Assembly (NCBI GenBank): GCA_965199175.1
Contig: OZ240684.1
Location: 1,488,001-1,552,000, forward strand
Direction of reading: 5' to 3'
DNA: 64,000 nt
Source: G963923945 sp965199175
Lineage (GTDB): Bacteria; Pseudomonadota; Alphaproteobacteria; G963923945
Shown piece by piece: positions 33,699 through 42,842 of the stretch; the first letter of the stretch is position 1; each line of letters opens with the position of its first letter. Under the pieces are notes generated by a model that worked only from the letters and a program-made list of their open reading frames with translations, was not told where the DNA came from and searched no databases. The position numbers and the translations under genes are program-made.

Positions 33699-34739
33699 TC
33701 AATGGGTTCGCTCCGGGCAAAAGCGGGCCAACCGGATCATGAGATCACGGATATCGCTCTGAGGGAGGAACGCCAGAGCATCCTCAGAAATAGCCGCATA
33801 GTGACGGGCCCGATCCAATCCATCGACCAAAGCATCACGGCGCTTAAGAAGCTCTACTGCCTGATCAAAATCACCCGGGCGTTGCTCAAGACGAACCAAA
33901 GTCCGCCGCCAAAAATCACGCTCCACAGCATTCCCGCGCCGATAAGCCAGCAAAACCGGTAAGGATATTTTGCCTTCGCGGAAATCATCGCCGGGGTTTT
34001 TGCCAAGATCACCGGATTGGGCCGTATAATCCAGAACATCATCGACCAGCTGATAGGCAATGCCGAGATTGAGACCATAGCTTTCCAGGGCCTGTTCTTC
34101 TGAAGGAGTACACTCAGCCACCAAAGCACCAACCTGACAGGCTGCGGCAAACAACCGGGCTGTTTTGGCCTTAATAACATCCAGATAAACAGTTTCGGTA
34201 ATCTCAATATTCCGGGTTGTGACCAGCTGGCGGACTTCGCCCTCGGCAATCACCGCAGCAGCAGTGGAGAGAATTCTCAGTGCTTTTGGACACCCATCCT
34301 CAACCATTAGCTGGAATGCACGGCTAAAGAGAAAATCACCAACCAATACGCTGGCCGCATTTCCCCAGATGGCATTGGCGGCATCGAGACCACGTCTCTT
34401 GGTGCTGTCATCCACCACATCATCATGGAGAAGGGTCGCGGTATGAATGAATTCCACACAGGCCGCCAGACCGACATGTCGGTCCCCCTCATAGCCAAAA
34501 AGCTGTGCTGTTGCCAACGTCAATGTCGGACGCACCCGCTTACCACCAGCAGCAACAATATGGCCAACCAAATCCGGGATCAGAGCGACCGGACTCCGCA
34601 TCTGCTCTGTAATAACGGCATCGACCCGGCCAAGATCATCACGGACAACCGCCCTGAGACGATCGAAAATGCTTGTATCACCGGTATCACCGGATAATTG
34701 ATTGAGAGGAACAACAACCGCCAACCCAACCTCCTTCAT
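33699..34739 (-). CDS. ispB: Polyprenyl (octa/decaprenyl) diphosphate synthase
   Basis: 346 residues. First aspartate-rich motif LLHDDVVDDSTKRRG (about 112-126), GGKRVRPTL before it, and second motif LVDDVLDYTAQSGDLGKNPGDD (about 236-257). It makes the long isoprenoid side chain of ubiquinone from IPP and a short prenyl diphosphate. It precedes the tRNA-Pro and the UbiB-like gene on the same strand. Product length cannot be told from sequence alone. The leader has 15-bp repeats. Confidence 0.94.
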   Translation of the reverse strand: MKEVGLAVVVPLNQLSGDTGDTSIFDRLRAVVRDDLGRVDAVITEQMRSPVALIPDLVGHIVAAGGKRVRPTLTLATAQLFGYEGDRHVGLAACVEFIHTATLLHDDVVDDSTKRRGLDAANAIWGNAASVLVGDFLFSRAFQLMVEDGCPKALRILSTAAAVIAEGEVRQLVTTRNIEITETVYLDVIKAKTARLFAAACQVGALVAECTPSEEQALESYGLNLGIAYQLVDDVLDYTAQSGDLGKNPGDDFREGKISLPVLLAYRRGNAVERDFWRRTLVRLEQRPGDFDQAVELLKRRDALVDGLDRARHYAAISEDALAFLPQSDIRDLMIRLARFCPERTH

Positions 34740-35236
34740 GTGTTGATACAGGAACGTCCCAACAGAGTATCTATAGACGTATTATCTACAGACGTATTAT
34801 CTATAGACATACCGATATCCATAGACGTACCAACACGATTATTTATCGTGACTGAAATTCTCTTAGGTAACGACCAAAATTCCGTAAAACGCCACAACGC
34901 CATGCCCCTGACCCGTGCCCGGACTCATCACCCTGTCGTCATGTTGCCCAATCACCGGCCTTTCCCTGAGATTTTGGGAATGTCCTTGTTAATGCTTTTC
35001 AAAGTTGATGCTTTTCAAAAACAGTATCACCATAAAGAGGTGAATGTAAGGGTCAAGAGTCGCGGGAGAATTGTCAAAACAAAGATTAAGGCCGGACAAT
35101 CTCTGATAAATGCCGGATCAATACCAGCAATCGCTCTGTACAACCCAATCAAAGACCCGATCACAAAAGACATTCCCCCGGCGGTTTCAGACGATTATTT
35201 GCTTAGGCAACGAGTTTCTTTTTGCCAGCCCCGGCA
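34740..35236. other. Intergenic region with repeats and a possible small hydrophobic ORF
   Basis: Three 15-bp copies of TATCTATAGACGTAT stand at 34768-34812 just upstream of ispB, and AATGCTTTTCAAA is doubled at 34990-35020. A minus-strand frame of 48 codons (35027-35173, MSFVIGSLIGLYRAIAG, ending TSLW) is hydrophobic and has GGGGG before its ATG; it could be a small membrane peptide but is unproven. A 212-codon plus-strand frame here has no protein character. Confidence 0.5.
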
Positions 35237-35509
35237 ATGTCCGCTGAAATATCCGCGAAAAATGGATTTTTCGTTGCCGCGATTTGGGACGATGAGGCCA
35301 AGCTGTTCTATTCTAAAATCAATATCAAGGGTTTAGCCATAGAAGCAGCAACAGTTGAGGAATTTGAAGAAGTCATGAAGGAATTTGTGCCGGAATTGAT
35401 TCTAAAAAATCATGCCAGGAACAAAAACCTTGACCACAAGCCGATCCGTGAATCTTTGAAACCGTGCCAGTGGCTTCTTCCCCCGTCAGAAATCCCGTCT
35501 CTTGTCTGA
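35237..35509 (+). CDS. DUF1902/HicB-like antitoxin
   Basis: 90 residues from ATG 35237 (MSAEISAKNGFFVAAIW). FFVAAIWDDEAKLFYSK, INIKGLAIEAATVEEFEEVM and FVPELI are the beta-beta-beta-alpha pattern of DUF1902/HicB-type antitoxins. The last 35 residues (ARNKNLDHKPIRESLKP) do not look like the family and may be off-frame. The stop overlaps the HicA-like frame by 8 bases, the usual HicBA arrangement. A plausible but partly decayed gene. Confidence 0.65.
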   Translation: MSAEISAKNGFFVAAIWDDEAKLFYSKINIKGLAIEAATVEEFEEVMKEFVPELILKNHARNKNLDHKPIRESLKPCQWLLPPSEIPSLV

Positions 35510-35700
35510 AAATTCCTATCGCTCTCTAGTAAAAGAACTGGAAAAATCAGGGGTATCGACTGATTCCCGGGGCCGGGAAAGGATCTCATGAAAAGTGGGA
35601 AAACCAAGACGGAAATGTTCAGATTGTCCCAAAAAACACAAAAACCCGTCATATTTTTAATAAGATTTTGAGTGACATTGGATCCAAGAAAAAGTTTTAG
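35502..35700 (+). pseudogene. HicA-like toxin, frameshifted
   Basis: From TTG 35502 the frame reads YRSLVKELEKSG, then a break near 35567-35582. The +1 frame continues GKGSHEKWENQDGNVQIVP and TKTRHIFNKILSDIG to TAG 35700. GKGSH, a tryptophan and VPKNTKTRH are the HicA double-stranded-RNA-binding-like core with its catalytic His. The total 199 bases is 3n+1, consistent with one inserted base in the CCCGGGGCCGGG run. HicA toxins are mRNA interferases; this one should be inactive unless frameshifting occurs. Confidence 0.65.
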
Positions 35701-35918
35701 CATTCCTCCCGTGATATGCCCTTCATTTCTCAAAGATCCCAAGCCAGCCATGATCTGATCAACTGATGGTCCCTGAAATGACGGGATTGGGGAATCACAA
35801 TCAGATTCATCATCCCATGAAGACCGGCATGAATGAACCGGCATGAATTCCTGTATCAGCCTCCATTGAGTTGACCCTCCCGACTCTGGGGTTTAGATTC
35901 CCTGGCCGGAGGCTTCTC

Positions 35919-36779
35919 GTGAAAAAAAAATCCTTCCAAAGCCTGGTATCCAAACTCCATACCTACTGGGCGCGCCAGGGCTGTATCATCCTGCATCCCC
36001 ATGATGTCGAGATGGGAGCAGGAACATTCCATTCTGCCACCTGTCTGCGTGCCTTGGGGCCGCAACCCTGGTCAGCTGCCTATATTCAACCCTGTCGGCG
36101 ACCCACCGACGGACGCTATGGCAACAACCCCAACCGCCTCCAGCATTATTATCAATTTCAGGCCATTCTCAAACCAGCCCCTGACACGATTCAGGACCTC
36201 TATCTCCGGAGCCTCATAGCCCTGGGGATTGACCCCCATGTCAATGACATTCGCTTTGTCGAAGATGACTGGGAAAGCCCCACCCTGGGAGCCTGGGGGC
36301 TGGGCTGGGAAGTCTGGTGCAACGGCATGGAGATCACCCAATTTACATATTTCCAGCAAGTCGGTGGCCAGATCTGTGATCCGGTTGCCGTCGAGCTGAC
36401 CTATGGTATGGAGCGTCTGGCGATGTATATTCAGGGCAAAGAAAATGTCTATGATCTCGATTGGGACGGATCAGGAGTCACCTATGGGGATCTCTTTTTA
36501 GACAATGAACGGCAATTTTCTGCCTTTAATTTTGAACAGGCCCCGGTTGATCTGTTGGTTCGCCAGTTTGCCGACCTCGAATCGACCTGCCGTGATCTGA
36601 TTGCCGCCGGCCTGCCTTTGCCTGCCTACGACCACTGCATTAAAGCCAGCCATATCTTTAACCTTCTGGATGCACGCGGAGCAATCTCGGTGGCTGAAAG
36701 AAAATCCCATATTTTACGGGTACGCGAACTGGCCACCGGATGCTGTAACGCCTGGCTTGAGGCTGGTGCCGGTGGCTGA
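35919..36779 (+). CDS. glyQ: Glycyl-tRNA synthetase alpha subunit
   Basis: 286 residues from GTG 35919 (VKKKSFQSLVSKLHTYWARQGC), preceded by GGAGG six bases upstream, which decides the start over the open TTG at 35871. Typical GlyQ blocks: HPHDVEMGAGTFHSATCLRALGP, YIQPCRRPTDGRYGNNPNRLQHYYQ and THFTYFQQ-like EITQFTYFQQVGG. Charges tRNA-Gly as an alpha2beta2 enzyme with GlyS. It ends GTGGCTGA, where the glyS GTG start overlaps. Confidence 0.97.
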   Translation: MKKKSFQSLVSKLHTYWARQGCIILHPHDVEMGAGTFHSATCLRALGPQPWSAAYIQPCRRPTDGRYGNNPNRLQHYYQFQAILKPAPDTIQDLYLRSLIALGIDPHVNDIRFVEDDWESPTLGAWGLGWEVWCNGMEITQFTYFQQVGGQICDPVAVELTYGMERLAMYIQGKENVYDLDWDGSGVTYGDLFLDNERQFSAFNFEQAPVDLLVRQFADLESTCRDLIAAGLPLPAYDHCIKASHIFNLLDARGAISVAERKSHILRVRELATGCCNAWLEAGAGG

Positions 36780-38817
36780 ATTTTTATTGGAGCTTCTGTG
36801 CGAAGAAATTCCCGCCCGGATGCAAAAACCAGCAGCCGCTGACCTTGCAGAACGTCTTGATAAGGCACTGGATGCCCATGCTTTGGCTCACCAGATTCCA
36901 CTGAGCTTCGTCACACCCCGCCGTTTAACGGTCATGGTCACCGGTCTGCCCCATACCCAGGAAGACCGGATCGAAGAAAAACGTGGTCCGCGGGTCGGTG
37001 CGCCCGACCAGGCTATTCAGGGATTTCTGGCCGCCAATCATTTAACCCAGCTTGACCAATGCGCCATTCGAACAGTCAAAGGACAGGCATATCATTTCGC
37101 TTGTCTCAAAAAACCGGGCCAATCAACCGCTCAGGTCCTCGCAGAGATACTGCCTTCGGTTCTGGACACAGTGGCATGGCCAAAATCAATGCGCTGGAAT
37201 GCCCCAGGCAGTCGCTGGATACGTCCCTTGCGGGGTTTACTATGCCTCTTTGATGGCAAAAGGCTCCCGATAACCTATGCCGGTCTTCAATCCGGCACCC
37301 GGAGCCATGGTCATCGCATCCATGCACCAAAAGCGTTCAGAGTGGTCGATTATGCTGATTATCAGGCCAGGCTCAAAGCCGCCAATGTCATTCTTGACTC
37401 AGCTGACCGTGAGGCCCGGATCCGCCAGATTGCGACAAATTTAGCAACACAAAATCATCTCACTTTGGTTGAGGACAATGCTCTGATTGAGGAAATTGCC
37501 GGTCTGGTGGAATGGCCGGTTGCTGTCATCGGTGATTTTGATGCTTCTTATCTTGACCTGCCACCGCCGGTTCTGACTGCTGAGATGCGTTCTCATCAAA
37601 AATATCTGTCACTGCATGATGCAAGCGGGGCGTTGGCACCTCATTTTATCGTCATCGCCAATCTTGAGGCCCGGGATGGTGGAAAAACCATCCGTGATGG
37701 CAATGCCCGGGTCTTACGGGCCCGGCTGGCTGACGCCCGGTTCTTCTGGGATCAGGATCGCAAACAATCCCTGGAAAGCCGGTTACCGATGCTGGCTGGA
37801 CGGATTTTTCATGCCAGGCTGGGCCATATGGAGGATAAATCCCGGCGTATTGCTCACTTAGCCAGGGCTTTGGCTGCCTTTATTCCAGAGGCCGACCCTG
37901 CCCTGGCCGAACGGGCCGGGCGGCTGGCCAAAGCCGATCTCAGCAGTAAAATGGTCGGTGAATTTCCGGAATTGCAAGGAATCATGGGGGGCTATTACGC
38001 CCGCCATGACGGAGAGCCAGAAGAAGTGGCAACCGCCATCAGCAATCATTATGCTCCTTTAGGACCAGATGGCCCCTGCCCCACAGAGCCAGTCGCCATC
38101 GCCGTTGCCTTAGCCGATAAAATGGATACTTTAGCCGGCTTCTTTTCCATTGGCGCAATCCCCACTGGCTCCAAAGATCCTTACGCTTTGCGGCGGGCTG
38201 CCCTCGGGGTGGTACGGATCATTTTTGAAAACCGCTTACGCCTACCCTTGCGTAAGGTCCTGGCCCTGACCGAACTGGCCAATCCGTCAACCATTCAGTC
38301 ACTGGCCAGTTTTTTCAATGAACGCCTGCGGCTGTATCTGCGTGAGCACGGGTTTCGCCATGACCGCATCGCTGCTGTTCTGGCCACCGGAGAGGATGAC
38401 ATGACACGGCTGGCTGACCGGTTGCGGGCTCTGGATCACTTCCTGGCCAGCCCTGACGGAGCCAATCTGCTCACCGCTTACGCCCGGGCCCGCAACATCG
38501 TCACGATTGAGGAAAAACGTGATCAGGCCGATTATGACCACCCCCCCGATCCGCATCAATGCACCCGGATAGAGGAAAAAGACCTCCTCAAAAGCCTTGC
38601 GGAAGCCGAACAGAATTGCCAAAAAGCCAGCCAACAGGAAGAGTTCCCGAAAGTCATGAGCATTCTGGCCGGGTTGCGCTCACCGGTTGATGCTTTTTTT
38701 GATCATGTCACCGTCAACAGCGATGATCCTGCCAAGAGAATCAACCGATTACGCATCCTTGCCCGCATCCGGACAATTCTCGATCAGGTTGCTGCTTTTT
38801 CCGAACTGCAAGACTGA
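36772..38817 (+). CDS. glyS: Glycyl-tRNA synthetase beta subunit
   Basis: 681 residues from GTG 36772 (VAEFLLELLCEEIPARMQ), overlapping the glyQ stop by 8 bases. The open frame upstream lies within glyQ. Family blocks: RRLTVMVTGLP, GFLAANHL, MRWNAPGSRWIRPLRGLL, LTAEMRSHQKYL, RLADARFFWDQDRK, LSSKMVGEFPELQGIMGGYYA and DPYALRRAALGVVRI. Holds the tRNA-binding and anticodon domains. Length fits (about 690). Confidence 0.97.
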   Translation: MAEFLLELLCEEIPARMQKPAAADLAERLDKALDAHALAHQIPLSFVTPRRLTVMVTGLPHTQEDRIEEKRGPRVGAPDQAIQGFLAANHLTQLDQCAIRTVKGQAYHFACLKKPGQSTAQVLAEILPSVLDTVAWPKSMRWNAPGSRWIRPLRGLLCLFDGKRLPITYAGLQSGTRSHGHRIHAPKAFRVVDYADYQARLKAANVILDSADREARIRQIATNLATQNHLTLVEDNALIEEIAGLVEWPVAVIGDFDASYLDLPPPVLTAEMRSHQKYLSLHDASGALAPHFIVIANLEARDGGKTIRDGNARVLRARLADARFFWDQDRKQSLESRLPMLAGRIFHARLGHMEDKSRRIAHLARALAAFIPEADPALAERAGRLAKADLSSKMVGEFPELQGIMGGYYARHDGEPEEVATAISNHYAPLGPDGPCPTEPVAIAVALADKMDTLAGFFSIGAIPTGSKDPYALRRAALGVVRIIFENRLRLPLRKVLALTELANPSTIQSLASFFNERLRLYLREHGFRHDRIAAVLATGEDDMTRLADRLRALDHFLASPDGANLLTAYARARNIVTIEEKRDQADYDHPPDPHQCTRIEEKDLLKSLAEAEQNCQKASQQEEFPKVMSILAGLRSPVDAFFDHVTVNSDDPAKRINRLRILARIRTILDQVAAFSELQD

Positions 38818-38819
38818 GC

Positions 38820-38936
38820 ATGATGGTAAAAAGCATCCATACAAAAATCCTGATGACAGTTTCTGCTCAGGCTGCCGGTTTCTGGATTCGGTTGGTGGCT
38901 GGGCAATCAGCTTTTGAAAAACGCCGTAATGCTTGA
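38820..38936 (+). CDS. Possible 38-codon ORF between glyS and the MeaB gene
   Basis: ATG 38820 follows the glyS TGA by 2 bases. The frame encodes MMVKSIHTKILMTVS and AAGFWIRLVAGQSAF, a basic amphipathic peptide, ending 5 bases before the MeaB ATG. No family is recognised. Kept only because it fills the gap neatly; it may be chance. Confidence 0.2.
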   Translation: MMVKSIHTKILMTVSAQAAGFWIRLVAGQSAFEKRRNA

Positions 38937-38941
38937 AAATC

Positions 38942-39913
38942 ATGCCCCGTCAAACCCCGTCCCCTGACCATAAAGCATTGCCTGATCAGGATCTCGGATC
39001 CCTGCAATCGGGGGGCAAGCCAGCCCTGGCACGCGCCCTGGCAACGATTGAACGCAACCCGGACAGCCCGGCTACATTATCCCTGCTCTCACGGGCCCAT
39101 GCAGCAGCCCAGGCCCATGTCATCGGGATCACCGGCCCGCCTGGGGTGGGGAAATCAACCTTGATTGGCGGCGTTATTGCCAATTTAAGAAAACAGGATC
39201 GCGGAGTGGGTGTGATCGCGGTTGACCCATCCTCACAAACCAGTGGCGGGGCTTTGCTGGGTGATCGGATTCGCCTCCCCTCCGACCCTGAGGATAACGG
39301 CGTTTATATCCGTTCTATGGCCGCCCGTGACCGTCTGGGGGGGCTGGCCCGCCTGACCGCACCGACCGCTATTTTAATGCGTGCCTTATTCGATGTAGTT
39401 TTGATCGAAACTGTCGGGGTCGGCCAGTCGGAGATTGATGTCGCCAGCATCTGCGACAGTGTTGTGTTGTGTCTGCAGCCGGGTTCTGGCGACAGCTTGC
39501 AATTCATGAAAGCAGGCATTGCTGAAATTCCTGATATCATCATCGTCACCAAAAGCGATATGGGTGGCCCGGCCCGGGCAGTGGCCGCCGATATGCGCAC
39601 TGCCTTGAAAATTGCCTCATCCCATACAGGATGGAAGCCGCCTGTTCTGACCGTTTCTGCCGCCCGCAACGAAGGGCTGGAAACATTCATTGATGCCTGT
39701 GATCGTCACCTCAGCTGGCTCAATGAGGAAGGTCGGCTCCCGGCCTTGCGAGACCACCAGGACCGCCATTGGCTGAGCGAATTTATCCGTGAGGAATTCG
39801 GTCGTTGGGGCCTGAAAAAAGCTGGCGACCTCAGTTTGGCTCCCGGTCAGACACCCTTTGAGCAATTCAGCAATCTGCAACGGCGCATCCTGGGTCAAAC
39901 CCTGGAATCCTGA
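38942..39913 (+). CDS. meaB: MeaB/ArgK-family GTPase
   Basis: 323 residues from ATG 38942 (MPRQTPSPDHK). Walker A GPPGVGKSTL (about 61-70), VIAVDPSSQTSGGALLGDRIR (switch region), MAARDRLGGLA, DVVLIETVGVGQSEIDVA (about 157-174) and VTKSD for guanine. MeaB guards and loads adenosyl-B12 mutases such as methylmalonyl- or ethylmalonyl-CoA mutase. No mutase gene is in the window. The stop TGA and the stop of the convergent ygfZ abut as TGATCA. Confidence 0.93.
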   Translation: MPRQTPSPDHKALPDQDLGSLQSGGKPALARALATIERNPDSPATLSLLSRAHAAAQAHVIGITGPPGVGKSTLIGGVIANLRKQDRGVGVIAVDPSSQTSGGALLGDRIRLPSDPEDNGVYIRSMAARDRLGGLARLTAPTAILMRALFDVVLIETVGVGQSEIDVASICDSVVLCLQPGSGDSLQFMKAGIAEIPDIIIVTKSDMGGPARAVAADMRTALKIASSHTGWKPPVLTVSAARNEGLETFIDACDRHLSWLNEEGRLPALRDHQDRHWLSEFIREEFGRWGLKKAGDLSLAPGQTPFEQFSNLQRRILGQTLES

Positions 39914-40852
39914 TCAGGATTTTCCGTCCGTCCCGCCTTCAGAAAGGTCCGGCTGGGACTCGATCCAGTCGGGCCAATCAATGGTGATCGCCTGGCCATC
40001 AATCTGAGGAGTCAGGCCGCGCTCCCGGGCGGTACGCCACAAATCCAGACGTAACAGAGCCAAACCACGTCCATTCCTGGTCGAACGCATGGCCCCGATT
40101 TCCTGATCGCCGGCAACAATCGGTTGATCAAATTCCAGAGTCTCAGCGTCAAAACGCACCGGCAGCAAGCGTTTACGTAATGTCGAACGATGCCTGGTCC
40201 GGGCGGTGGTTTCCTGACCAATATAACAGCCTTTGTTCCAGTCAATACCGTTGAGTTCATCAAAACCGCTTTCCAGCAAAAAAGCCTTATCAGGGATCAT
40301 ATCACGACACCCATCGGGTAACCCCAGGGTCAGCCGCCAGTCATCATAGCCATCCGGGTCGCCGGGGCTGGCCGCCAATACAGTGCCAAATGAGTCAATA
40401 TCCTGTGGCTCAGCAATGATTCGCGCCCCGGCAGCAGGCATTCTTGGATCAACATAGATCCATCCCTTGCCCCAGCGACGAGCCACCCCCGGATCCGGAC
40501 CAAGATCAGCTGCTTTTAAGGCATCTTTCCCAAACAAGACCGCCACAATATATCCAGCCGATACATCGGCTACCCTCACCGCAGCCCGCAACCGGTACCG
40601 TTCTAATCTCGCGATGAGTTCCCCCTGGCGTCCGGCTTCACAATCCAGAAAAAACATCTCACCGGAGCGCAGCATAAAAAAATCAAACAGGAATTTTCCC
40701 TGTGGGGTCAATAAAGCGGCATAACCAGCCTGATTTTCAGTAACCCGTGTCACATCATTGGAAACCAGCCTTTGTAAAAAGACTTCGGCTTCCGGGCCAT
40801 CAACCGTAATCAGGCAGCGGCCCGGTAAGGGGGTTATCAACGTCCCGGACAT
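39914..40852 (-). CDS. ygfZ: YgfZ/GcvT-like folate-binding protein
   Basis: 312 residues. KGCYIGQETTARTRHRSTLRKRL (about 211-233) is the signature Cys motif of YgfZ, a tetrahydrofolate-dependent helper in Fe-S cluster repair and assembly. LISVD-like N-terminus LITVDGPEAEVFLQRLVSNDV and GYAALLTPQGKFLFDF also match. It is the only gene on its strand between rpe and meaB. A 10-bp repeat fills its leader. Confidence 0.93.
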   Translation of the reverse strand: MSGTLITPLPGRCLITVDGPEAEVFLQRLVSNDVTRVTENQAGYAALLTPQGKFLFDFFMLRSGEMFFLDCEAGRQGELIARLERYRLRAAVRVADVSAGYIVAVLFGKDALKAADLGPDPGVARRWGKGWIYVDPRMPAAGARIIAEPQDIDSFGTVLAASPGDPDGYDDWRLTLGLPDGCRDMIPDKAFLLESGFDELNGIDWNKGCYIGQETTARTRHRSTLRKRLLPVRFDAETLEFDQPIVAGDQEIGAMRSTRNGRGLALLRLDLWRTARERGLTPQIDGQAITIDWPDWIESQPDLSEGGTDGKS

Positions 40853-40870
40853 ACGCGAAGAACCATGAAA

Positions 40871-40910
40871 ATTCGTAACGATACGTAATGATACGTGATG
40901 ATACGTAATG
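40871..40910. repeat. 10-bp tandem repeat upstream of ygfZ
   Basis: ATTCGTAACG, ATACGTAATG, ATACGTGATG and ATACGTAATG stand head to tail about 20 bases before the ygfZ start. Near 40965-41010, TTGAGCATT units repeat across the rpe stop. Confidence 0.85.
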
Positions 40911-40993
40911 ATGAAAGCGTGCTCTGAGCCACAGAAGATCTGATCGGGTTAAAAAGTCTGATCAGGATTGAGCATTGTTACATGAGTTGAGCA

Positions 40994-41644
40994 TTATTGA
41001 GCATTATTACGTAAGGTGGTGATTGCCTGACCATAATCCGTACTGCCAAAAATTGCCGAACCGGCAACAATCACATCAGCACCAGCCGCCGCAATATCCG
41101 CAACATTTTCTGCCCGCACACCACCATCAACCTCCAGCTCAATGGCTCTCTCACCAATCATAGAGCGAATCTGTCTGATTTTTTCCAACTGCCCCTCAAT
41201 AAAAGATTGCCCACCAAAGCCCGGATTGACGGTCATGACCAAAATCAAATCCACCCGGTCAATCAGATAAGATATCGCATCAGGGGGTGTCGCCGGGTTA
41301 AGAGCCAGACCGGCTTTCTTACCCAGGTCACGAATGCTTTGCAGTATCCGGTCAATATGCTGCCCGGCCTCAACATGAACCGTGATGATATCAGCCCCGG
41401 CCTCAGCAAAAGCCGGGATAAAAGGGGCAACCGGCTCAATCATCAAATGAACATCAAAGACTTTGTGGCATTGAGGCCGCAGAGCCGCCACCACCCCCGG
41501 GCCGATGGTGATATTGGGGACAAAATGACCATCCATCACATCAAGATGGATATACTCTCCCCCGGCTGCATCAACAGCCTGCATTTCCGCGCCTAAGCGA
41601 GAAAAATCAGCAGAAAGAAGGGAAGGAGCAATCCTGACGCTCAT
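40994..41644 (-). CDS. rpe: Ribulose-phosphate 3-epimerase
   Basis: 216 residues. APSLLSADFSRLGAEM, GGEYIHLDVMDGHFVPNITIGP, VHLMIEPV, ILVMTVNPGFGGQSFI and LEVDGGVRAENV are the standard Rpe metal and phosphate blocks. Interconverts ribulose-5-P and xylulose-5-P. Downstream of fba, pgk and tkt on the same strand, so it fits the pentose-phosphate/Calvin set, though the gaps of 140-180 bp suggest separate expression. The gap 41645-41822 holds a 19-bp direct repeat (41778-41815). Confidence 0.96.
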   Translation of the reverse strand: MSVRIAPSLLSADFSRLGAEMQAVDAAGGEYIHLDVMDGHFVPNITIGPGVVAALRPQCHKVFDVHLMIEPVAPFIPAFAEAGADIITVHVEAGQHIDRILQSIRDLGKKAGLALNPATPPDAISYLIDRVDLILVMTVNPGFGGQSFIEGQLEKIRQIRSMIGERAIELEVDGGVRAENVADIAAAGADVIVAGSAIFGSTDYGQAITTLRNNAQ

Positions 41645-41777
41645 GAGATGCTCACCACTTTTTGAATGTCATCACTCTTTATACCCATATGTCCTGAGTA
41701 TCGACCGGTTTTCACATGTCTTGGTTCAGTATATCTTCGTTCACATGCTTTCATACATCCCGACTGTCGCTCTTATT

Positions 41778-41815
41778 GTCCTGGCTATGACACCCTGTCC
41801 TGGCTGTGACACCGG
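41778..41815. repeat. 19-bp direct repeat after fba
   Basis: GTCCTGGCTATGACACCCT is followed at once by GTCCTGGCTGTGACACCGG, a few bases before the fba stop. Confidence 0.85.
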
Positions 41816-41822
41816 CGGGGAA

Positions 41823-42842
41823 TCAGGCCGCCTGCTCCAAATCCGGTTCATAGCGTCCCTGAGTGGCCAGACTATTCATCCGCGCCCGATGCAGCAACGC
41901 TGCCTGAGCAGCTGTTTCCTGGTCTGGATTTCCTCCCCAGGCCCGTAAAGCCGGCTGTTGCAAAGCCCGGCCATAAGAAAAACTCACCGGCCAGGGCAAT
42001 CGACCATATCCCTGCATGGCATTCAAATGGGCGGTTGCCAGCTCGTCTGATTGGCCACCGGACAAAAAGACAATCCCGGCAACGGCTTCGGGAACATGTG
42101 CTTTCAGACAGTTGATTGTTTTTTCAGAGACCTCCTCAACTGAGGCTTGATCCGGGCATGTCTGGCCCGAAATAACCATATTCGGTTTGAGCAATGTGGC
42201 CTCCAATACAACATTTTGTTCAGCCAATTCAGCGTAAACTGCCTGAAGAACTGTGGCTGTAACAGCTTCGCATCGCTGAATATCGTGATCCCCATCCATG
42301 AGGATTTCCGGCTCAACAATCGGGACCAGGCCAGCCTCCTGGCATAAAGCAGCATAACGGGCCAGGGCATGGGCATTGGCCCGGATCGCCGCCTGGCTGG
42401 GGGACGTCGGACCAATGACAATCACCGCCCGCCATTTGGCAAATTGTGCCCCCAGATCACTATATTCAGCCAGCCGGTCACGCAAACCATCCAGCCCTTC
42501 GGTCACCATCTCCCCGGGGAATCCAGCCAGAGGCCTGGCCCCGGTATCAACCTTGATCCCTGGTATGATATTCTGCTGTTTGAGTATATCGACCAAAAGC
42601 ATCCCGTCGGCAGTGTGCTGACGCAGGGTTTCATCAAATAAAATCGCCCCGCTGATATAATCACCCAGATTTTTGGTCCGAAACATCAATGTCCGGTAAT
42701 CCCGCCGGTTGGCCAGGGTCGGTTCAACCCCAATAGCGGCGAATCGTTTGGCAATGGTCGTGTAGCTTTCATCAGCAGCCAGAATACCCCGTGGCGGTGC
42801 CGATAAAGCCTGGGCAACCGCAGCCAATCCCTCAACAGACAT
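41823..42842 (-). CDS. fba: Class I fructose-bisphosphate aldolase
   Basis: 339 residues. GILAADESYTTIAKRFAAIG, RTLMFRTKNLGDYISGAILFDET, GIKVDTGARPL, KWRAVI, VEPEILMDGDH, LEATLLKPNMV (Schiff-base Lys region) and FLSGGQSDELA identify a class I (Lys-based) aldolase rather than the class II enzyme common in bacteria. It cleaves or forms fructose-1,6-bisphosphate. It sits downstream of pgk on the same strand; the 184-bp gap holds AT-rich repeats. Confidence 0.95.
   Translation of the reverse strand: MSVEGLAAVAQALSAPPRGILAADESYTTIAKRFAAIGVEPTLANRRDYRTLMFRTKNLGDYISGAILFDETLRQHTADGMLLVDILKQQNIIPGIKVDTGARPLAGFPGEMVTEGLDGLRDRLAEYSDLGAQFAKWRAVIVIGPTSPSQAAIRANAHALARYAALCQEAGLVPIVEPEILMDGDHDIQRCEAVTATVLQAVYAELAEQNVVLEATLLKPNMVISGQTCPDQASVEEVSEKTINCLKAHVPEAVAGIVFLSGGQSDELATAHLNAMQGYGRLPWPVSFSYGRALQQPALRAWGGNPDQETAAQAALLHRARMNSLATQGRYEPDLEQAA

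Noticed and set aside
34698..35336. 212-codon plus-strand frame before the HicB-like gene
   Set aside because: Starts inside the ispB antisense, crosses a 15-bp tandem repeat (giving SIDV/STDV repeats) and shows no family or fold.
35410..35844. 144-codon minus-strand frame
   Set aside because: Antisense to the HicBA-like pair, whose motifs are clear on the plus strand.
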